Shown here one piece after another: positions 57,601 to 64,000 of a stretch of DNA of 64,000 nucleotides. The translations under genes and the position numbers were made by a program. Origin of the DNA: Chamaecrista fasciculata (Eukaryota; Streptophyta; Magnoliopsida; Fabales; Fabaceae); the NCBI GenBank assembly GCA_003254925.1, contig QANZ01048418.1, forward strand, positions 1 to 64,000, written 5' to 3'. Within the stretch, counting starts at the first letter, position 1. Each line of letters opens with the position of its first letter. The notes under the pieces are model-generated. The model saw nothing but the letters and a program-made list of their open reading frames with translations. It was not told where the DNA came from and ran no database searches.

Positions 57601-57919
57601 AAGAAAAAAAAACTTATATGCAATTCAAAAAAACTTATATGCAATTCTTTATATGTTTGTTATGAAGTTCCTTCAATTCCATTCTATTCGGTAATTCCTA
57701 AAGGGTAAGCCCAAACTCAATAGTTAATTGACAAGTTCCATTCTTAACCTGCTGAAGCACGCCTATATGAGAGGAATGATTCATAGGTACAAACAGATTC
57801 CACAATCAAGATGGATGGCTAAGAATGAATATAGTCCAAAGTTGAGCTAATATACTACTATACTTTGTAATTAACCCACCAACCCAATGCCCCTTGTGAT
57901 TTCTTATCAGTAGCATCCA

Positions 57920-59618
57920 TCACAATTCACCTTGGAGGAGGGAGCATCCATCCATCACTAAATCTCTTGGTGATCCGGACAAGGTGCCAAATTTTGCAAT
58001 GTCTCGTAATGCCATCATTATTTTATCATACTTGATACCTATCTCTTGCCTTTTAAGACCATGTTTATGCATCTGCAATACGAAATGAAAGTAAGTGAGC
58101 TAGAGAGCCATCACCAAGACTATATATGAGGTTTTCAAGTTTCTCAAAAACTCGTGTTGCAACATAATTAAACATAAATAACAAGCAATTATCAAGATCA
58201 GAATCATCTCAAACTAAATATCAAAGATCTAAATGGATATATTAAAGTGAATCTTCAATTGAATATAACGAAGTTCTTATTATGTGTTTTAACATTTAAC
58301 CAAGTTGCTAATTTATTCATTGTACAAACTTTGAAGAGAAGATTAAAACAAGGATCAATACAAGAGAAGACGTAACATATACATTTATACCTCTAGATCG
58401 TAAGCTACATCTTCCGTTGTGAGCCCATCGACATTCATCAGGTCAAGAATTTTCTTGGGACAAGCCTCTGTCATAGAGAGTGAGGAAACATTAAAACAGT
58501 AATCATGATCAAATTATTAAAAGTATCAAGCTGTTAACCATGTTTTCAAGTCAAACAAAATGGTAAAACTATATTCATTGCCAGACAAACTCACTCTCTA
58601 GACCGAGTTGATCAATTGCATCAAGAAATTTAGAGCCCATCTCGTATGACCACGCTACGCATTGGCCCGCCCTTATTTTCTTGTGCCTTTCCTTCCTTAG
58701 TTTATTGATCCTTTTGTTCATTCTTTTAATTTTTCTGAGAATTTTGCTATGATACAAATTATCTTCTGACCAATTGTTCCTTATCCTTGCCACATGTTGC
58801 CATATGTTCTTAAACTCTTGGGATTGACTCCATTCCAGCTCATAGCCACACGCACCATCAGTAACATCCGTATCACTGTGTGCTGAAAATACTAGAAGTA
58901 GAACAACAATAAAAAAAAAAAACTAGAATAAGTCAAAATCAACGACGAGGCAAGCAGTATAAAAAATAAACCTACTTTTTAATCTTTAAATTTATCTCAA
59001 AATTATGATCTAGTCCCTGAATTTTGAATGTACACATTTTCCATTTCAACAAAATACTAACACCCAAGTTCCATACCTTTGGGTCCCCACTATGCCGTAA
59101 ATCGAGATTTTCCTATCCCTAGAGGAAAAGGTCCTTTCCTTTTTGGAAAGTTGTGGGCGAGAAGGGATTCGAACCCCCGACAACATGGTTCGTAGCCACG
59201 TGCTCTAAACCTCTAAGCTACAGGCCCCACCCGTCTCCACCGGATATGTTCCGCGGAGTACCCTAAAGAAAGGAACCTTTCCTCTCCCCCAGTCATTTCG
59301 GCTTAAGAAGATGTGATTCTTTTATAAATTTCAACTATTGAGTTAGAGACTTGAAAATAAGTTTTCCCTAGTATAAAATAACTGATAATTGAAGAAGTAT
59401 TAAGATACAAATCTAAGTATTAAGCAAAAGCCAGGAGCAGAAGGAGATTGAGCTTAGCTTACAGATGACAGGGAGGTCCATTTCATGTCCCACAAGCTCA
59501 AACAGCTTAAATCCATGCACGACTGGCGTATTTACATCATTGATGATAACAAGCTCAAATTTGTTTCTATTCTCACACAGCATTTTAAGGATCTCCATCC
59601 CCTGATTAAGGGAAGTAA
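57920..59618 (-). CDS. Type-B response-regulator-like gene, 5' incomplete
   Basis: Exons 59618-59463, 58882-58595, 58467-58391 and 58072-57920, all with GT-AG introns and one continuous frame of about 224 codons. First two exons: the end of a receiver domain (FELVIINDVNTPV, GFKLFELVGHEMDLPVI, then TDGACGYELEWSQ and EFKNIWQHV, where type-B regulators have GACDYLLKPVR...LKNIWQHV). The phospho-acceptor Asp is kept; the conserved Lys of KPVR is lost. Then a GARP/Myb-like DNA-binding domain: VAWSYEMGSKFLDAIDQLGLE, KACPKKILDLMNVDGLTTEDVA, MHKHGLKR. The usual SHLQKYR motif is YDLEMHK. Only about 40 residues follow, against a long Gln-rich C-terminus in typical members. The first receiver exon with the acidic pair is not found. 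Could be a divergent pseudo-response regulator or a decaying copy. Confidence 0.72.
59071..59325 (-). other. Nuclear insert of plastid DNA (NUPT)
   Basis: The tRNA at 59154-59227 and its flanks (CTTTGGGTCCCC, AAATCGAGATTTTCC, CCCACCCGTCTCC, CATTTCGGCTTAAG-AGATG) recall the chloroplast inverted-repeat region around trnR-ACG. It lies in the 580-bp first visible intron of the response-regulator-like gene. Limits are approximate because both flanks are AT-rich. Confidence 0.8.
59154..59227 (-). tRNA. trnR-ACG: Decayed plastid trnR-ACG copy
   Basis: 74 nt on the minus strand. It has GGGCCTG opposite a CGCCCA end, a D-arm with GTAGCTTAGAGG, anticodon loop CTACGAA (anticodon ACG), and T-arm GGGTTCGAATCCC. 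Compared with the plastid gene as I remember it, several bases differ as C to T or G to T (GCTTAG for GCTCAG, CATGTT for CACGGT, CTTCTC for CTCCTC). The acceptor and anticodon stems are weakened. It is a passenger in an intron and probably not expressed as a tRNA. Confidence 0.82.
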
Positions 59619-60370
59619 CTGCATCAACAAAACCATAAATACAAAATATAAAAAATAGGTCAAAGACTTCAAAGCCAAAAGCTGTAATGGAACAACCCAA
59701 AACAATACCAAGGGGAATAATTCAAATTTGAACCAAAAGCTGCGACTTGCTAAGACATCAAAACGTGCCCATCATCATAATAATATGATACAGAAAGTAC
59801 AGAACAGCAAAGGGAAAAACAAAACCAAGTATGAATTGGGAGTAATCATATAGTCTGAATTACATATGCTAAGAACAACCGATGAAAACAAGAAATTTGA
59901 AATACAAACCCAGATTTGGCAAAAAAAAAAAAAAAATCATATCATATCATGATATCATATCATAATTAATATGATTTAAGAGAAAACCTAATTGATATGA
60001 CTTAATTTTGATTCCTAATTAATCAATCCCTAAATAATCGCTATATATAATGAGATCCCTAAAAGTAAGTTAATTTTGATTTCCTAAACAATGTAAACTA
60101 ATTTTATGATTTTTTACTATTTAAATTTATATTAAATTAATACTTTTTGAACCTAAAATTTTTATTGAGTTTTTATTTTTTGTTTCTCAAAGATCAAATT
60201 ATTAGATAATATATTTTTATTATTTAAAAATTAACAATTAACTTAATGTAAATTTGAGAACTAAATAATAAATTTTTTTATAATTTAATTTACACTATTA
60301 AATATTTGTAAATTAAAATTATATTATAAACAATTAAATAAATGTAAATTGAAATCAACCCCTATAATTA
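59619..60370. other. AT-rich upstream side, no exon found
   Basis: Searched for the missing receiver exon (VVDDD motif) on the minus strand and saw none. Contains an A17 run near 59920 followed by TCATATCATATCATGATATC, a short imperfect palindrome, and otherwise AT-rich DNA. Confidence 0.4.
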
Positions 60371-60892
60371 GGGATGATAATGAGTAGGGTGTGGGTAGGG
60401 TACCTTAATCCCTGTCCCCCTACCCATCAGAAATTATAATCCCCATACCCGGACCCATACCCGTGCGGGTATGAATATTAATCCACATACTCATACCCTA
60501 TGGGTACCCCTATACCCAGACCCGGATCCATACCCGAAAAATTTCAAAAAATACTATTTTTTTAACATTATTTTATATATATATATATTTAAAATAAAAA
60601 AAAATAAATATAATTTTATATATATACATTAATACATGTATATAAATATAAATATAAATATTATATATATATTTAAAATAAAAAATAAATATAATTTTAT
60701 TATTAAGTTTTCACTATATTATATATATAATTATTAATTGATAGTATATTACTGTAGCGGGTAGGGTACGGGATGGGTACCCCAATCCCCGTACCCAGAC
60801 CCATACCCGTAAATTTAAATAGGTAAATCCTCATACCCAAACCCGTATATTTTTACCCAAACCCATCGAGTAAAATTTGCGGGTCCCCGTCG
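60371..60892 (+). mobile_element. hAT-like MITE, right end removed
   Basis: TAGGGATGATAATGAGTAGGG opens a segment packed with TACCC/GGGTA words on both sides (GGGTAGGGTACC left; GCGGGTAGGGTACGGG and ACCCATACCCGTA right), typical of a widespread hAT-type family. The expected closing CATCCCTA is missing because the gypsy LTR begins at 60893 just after CCCCGTCG. Confidence 0.6.
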
Positions 60893-62627
60893 TGTAATAC
60901 CCCAATAAATTCTAGAAAATATTAGACGTAGTATTTTGATTGAAGTAAGTTTATATAGTGAATCTAGAGGTCATTCTGAGCTTGTGGTTATAATTTGGGA
61001 GCAAACATTGTTTAAAATTTTGTCTGAGTTTAATTTTGACACTATAATATAATATTTTCGAGCAAGAAATGATAATTGGTAGAGATGAAGCTTTAAAAAA
61101 ACAATTCATATATTTGAAATCTACTCTTCGAAACGAATCCAACCACATAAATTTTATTGAACGATTCTATTTTTAAAATTTCATGTTTTAAGGGACTATT
61201 TTTGGAATAAATGTGTTATTTTGGACTAAAAAGAAATTTTAGCCAATGGAGTCATGAATCTGATTTCTTTCCTTTCTCCCGTGACTTCTAGACCCTCCCA
61301 TAGCATTAAAGAAAAAAAAAAGAAATAAAAGAAGAAAGGACCAAAATCCAATCCCATTTTGCCTTATTTTCTCTCCAACTTCGTCTCTCACTCCCTTCTC
61401 TCCTCTCCACCCAACGTTGGCCCAACCACCACCAGACCTGCTCGGCCGTCGCTGCTCCACCGTCCAGAAGCTCCGACGACGGTCAGCCACCGCCGGAGAG
61501 GGCCCACCATCGTTCTCCTCCTTCCTTCCTCTCATTTGGTACATTTTCTTCCATTTTCGGCCCTTCTTTTGTGAGTTTGTTTTTGCTGTCAAATGTTTTA
61601 ATTTTGTTGGTGATGATGCTTATTTGTGATGCTTTAAAACACCCTTAGCCATGGTTTATTGATTTGTTTCATCTCCATTAATTTTTGAGACCCAATAAGA
61701 GATTTAGGGTTCACTTGAAAGTGTGGGTTTTGTCAAACCTTTTAAATGTTTGGTATTCAATGATTTTGATGCGAAATAATAAGCAAAGGACATATTTCAA
61801 ACATTTGGAGTCAAATGCTTTTGAAGAGAGAGGGGATGATGCAAAACACATAGCCAAAGGTTCATTGCAAATTCCAAATGGGCTAATCACAACATTGGGA
61901 GCTATATGGATCAAGGAGGCTTTAGAGGAGCAAACTCAAGAGGCTTGGTCAAAAAGAAAATATCAAATTTTCCATCCAATGATGTTGAAAACGTCACTTG
62001 CACAATATGAGCTGAAAGATGAGCTTGACAACATTATTTGGGCTCAAAGGCGTGAATTTAAAGGGCTTGAATCAAGACCTACACATATGAAGACTCATTT
62101 GGGCCTAAATAATCATATTTTGGGCTTAATTTCATGCATGTATTTTGGGTTTCAATTTTGTGCGAATTTTATTAAGTTTGGGCTAATGTATTTGAAGTCC
62201 ATTACTATTTTAAGACAATTTAAATCAGCATTATTATTTTAATTAGTTGGGCTTCATGTTTAAAAGTCCATTAGGGTTTTTATTAGTTGGGTTTAGTGTT
62301 TCATGACCCATTAGGGTTTCTTTCAACTTAGAGTATAAATACTCCTATAAGACCTTTTGTAATTTCAGATTTGAGATTTGAGTTTATAATATTGTGAGTT
62401 TGGTTTATCCAACTTGTGAGAGTGTGTTCTCTCTAGGGTTCTTCATTGAACTTATAGACTTATGAAGGCTTGATCATCCTTGTGGCGTCTTCCAACACTT
62501 CGGGTCTTTGTTCGTTCGAGTGCAAGGGTTCAAGTGTGATCATCTAGGCCTTTGTTTAGCTTTCTTGGGGTTGTATATTTCAACTTGGTGGTGGGTTCGT
62601 GGGATTTTCCCTTGTGGGTTCGCACCA
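60893..62627 (+). mobile_element. 5' LTR of gypsy element K (start uncertain)
   Basis: The end is firm: GGGTTCGCACCA at 62627, then TT and a primer-binding site. The start TGTAATACCCC at 60893 is inferred from the TG end and the abrupt break in the hAT-like element. TATAAATA at 62334-62341 is the promoter. A GC-rich stretch (61430-61510) and a 185-codon frame at 61685-62242 lie within. The latter has IPNGLITTLGAIWIKEALEEQ, which resembles the GPxTRARAKxIKEAL segment often found in plant gypsy sequences. The interval could be a composite of two elements. Confidence 0.55.
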
Positions 62628-62629
62628 TT

Positions 62630-62641
62630 TGGTATCAGAGC
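62630..62641 (+). promoter_or_regulatory. Primer-binding site of element K
   Basis: TGGTATCAGAGC, exact initiator tRNA-Met type, two bases after the LTR. A leader of about 715 bases (62642-63356) with A-rich tracts near 62930-63015 follows, without other features. Confidence 0.93.
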
Positions 62642-63356
62642 TTCAACCTAAACTCAGGTCATATCCTTTTTTTTAATTTCGTGTTTCTGGACGTTCATAA
62701 AAACCTGTCTGTTCGGCCACTTTCCGGTGGAGTTTTCCGACGTGTAATAGGTCTTTCTTATGTTTCAAAACGTGATCTTTCATCTCGTTTTGGAATCGTC
62801 GAAATCGGAGTTTTCTACGCAAAGTTATAGCCTATTTTTAGAATCAGCGTTTTTCTGAAAATTCTGGGTTAAAATTTGCTTGTTCTTCTAATTTTGGTTG
62901 ATTCCTTGGTATTTTAATTCTGAAAAAAAAAAGTGAAACAAAAAAAAAGTTACTACAGAAAAATAAAGAAAAAGGTGGAAAAAAAAGTGATTAAAAAAAC
63001 GAAAAAAAAAGAATTGAAGGGATTACCATTATTTTGAATGTTTTGATGTGTTGTTGGAAGTCTGAATCATATCCTTGCAATCTTAGTTCAATTGTTCTCT
63101 AAGTTCATTCTGAATTTCAGTATTTGGTTACCCTTTCCTAATTTATAAAATCCTCTAAGTGTTTGGTTGACTTTTCATTTTATGATAGTTTTGATTAAAG
63201 TCACCTAGTTCTTTAAAGAGCCTCAAGAGGAACCAAGAGTGGTAAAAGGCAAGAGTGTGTGAGATTATTTGAGTGGATAAAAGCCTTCATAGAGTGAAAC
63301 ACAAGTGTTCATTGGTGAGGATTTTTATTTCACTAACATTTTCTTGCAGCTTTTCC

Positions 63357-64000
63357 ATGGCTAATTTAGTAGAGGAGGCTTCATGTGGTGGTGGAAATCA
63401 GCGGAATATTGAGCATATTCTCAATGAAATGTCACAACAATTAGATCGTTGGGAAGGTATGTTTAAACAATCTGATTTTGGAGTAAGAAGTAGACATAGA
63501 GAAGACAAACATGTTAGAAATACTTGTCATGAGAGGAGACATGGAGAAAATGTTATTGGAGGGAGAAATAGGGAAGATTGTCACCTTGGAAGTGTTAAAA
63601 TGAAAATACCACTTTTTAGAGGCACATATAATTCTGATGTCTATTTAAGGTGGGAGGAAAAGGTTGAGAAGGTATTTGCATATCATGACTATTCTGAAAA
63701 GGAGAAAATTAGAATTGCTTCTTTAGCATTTTCTGATCATGCTGTAATTTGGTGGGATAAGTTCGTAAGGTCTCGGATGAGATATAAAGAGGATCCAATT
63801 GTCACATGGGATGAGATGAAAAGGGTCATGAGGAGGAGATTTGCTCCATCTCAATATAAGAGTCAAAAATCAATTTTGGAGGTTTCTTCATATCTAGAGA
63901 AAGTTCATGATACTAATTGTGTTGAATCTCCATTTGTTAGAGAAACTCTTGATGTGATAAGCAAAAAGGTAAAAAAGCCAATATCTTCAAAAGAAGTTTG
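63357..64000 (+). CDS. Ty3/gypsy gag, open to window end
   Basis: ATG at 63357 (context TTTCCATGGC) opens a frame with no stop through the window edge: 214 codons and two bases. Residues 1-80 are polar, with many His/Arg. Residues 81-170 form the retrotransposon gag domain: KIPLFRGTYNSDVYLRWEEK, VEKVFAYHDY, ASLAFSDHAVIWWDK, TWDEMKRVMRRRFAP. From about 170 the sequence no longer follows the usual gag pattern (KSQKSILEVSSYLEKVHD), suggesting an internal deletion. It encodes the particle-forming protein. The start was chosen as the first ATG after the leader and before the conserved domain. Confidence 0.85.
   Translation, partial: MANLVEEASCGGGNQRNIEHILNEMSQQLDRWEGMFKQSDFGVRSRHREDKHVRNTCHERRHGENVIGGRNREDCHLGSVKMKIPLFRGTYNSDVYLRWEEKVEKVFAYHDYSEKEKIRIASLAFSDHAVIWWDKFVRSRMRYKEDPIVTWDEMKRVMRRRFAPSQYKSQKSILEVSSYLEKVHDTNCVESPFVRETLDVISKKVKKPISSKEV

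Noticed and set aside
59154..59227. Functional nuclear tRNA-Arg gene
   Set aside because: Sequence and flanks look plastid-derived, several stem pairs are weakened, and it lies within an intron.

Overview
This is a piece of a flowering-plant (eudicot-type) nuclear chromosome. It is AT-rich, has intron-containing plant genes, an insert of plastid DNA, and plant transposon families: Angela-like Ty1/copia, Ty3/gypsy of several kinds, Helitrons, hAT and Mutator-like elements. Only two host genes are recognisable. The rest, well over 80% of the annotatable DNA, is transposable elements in various states of decay, many nested. A 694-base run of N (41054-41747) is an assembly gap.

Layout. 1-6.3 kb: a complete three-exon monosaccharide/H+ symporter gene (STP family, minus strand, 510 residues). 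It lies between two inverted Helitron 3' ends, with a fold-back Mutator-type element and a dead hAT transposon upstream of it. 6.3-8.9 kb: remnant of a Helitron with a broken Rep gene, invaded by one end of a Mutator-like element. 9.7-16.6 kb: one arm of a 1.3-kb inverted duplication (second arm at 53.2-54.4 kb) split by a solo LTR, then a non-autonomous Helitron carrying a gene tail. 16.6-24.7 kb: more solo LTRs, a small MITE, and fragments of a gypsy element. 24.7-44 kb: three copies of one copia family, here called D, E and H. E sits in D. Solo LTRs of the same family sit inside E and inside H. H points the opposite way to E. 44-52.2 kb: 5' LTR and long leader of a Tat/Ogre-like gypsy element. 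Its LTR holds an intact-ended 1.73-kb Mutator-like element and its leader holds a 97-bp minisatellite. 53-57.7 kb: a Helitron, four small inverted-repeat elements and a gypsy pol scrap. 57.9-59.6 kb: a 5'-truncated type-B-response-regulator-like gene (minus strand) with plastid DNA, including a decayed trnR-ACG, inside one intron. 60.4-64 kb: a half hAT-like element cut by a gypsy element whose gag runs off the window.

The copia LTRs fall into two subfamilies by their 3' end. Copies A, B and G end in a GCCTAGGATTC-type tail. Copies C, D, E, H and I end in a CTCTGTGATTTCCC-type tail. Solo LTRs A, B, G and I have exact 5-bp target-site duplications, and C has a 4/5 match. I found no complete, undamaged autonomous element and no unfamiliar multi-gene system. 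The most informative items are the occupied/empty inverted duplication, the self-nesting copia family, the 97-bp hairpin minisatellite, and the degenerate response regulator with plastid DNA in its intron. All homology calls are by eye from motifs and were not tested by database search.
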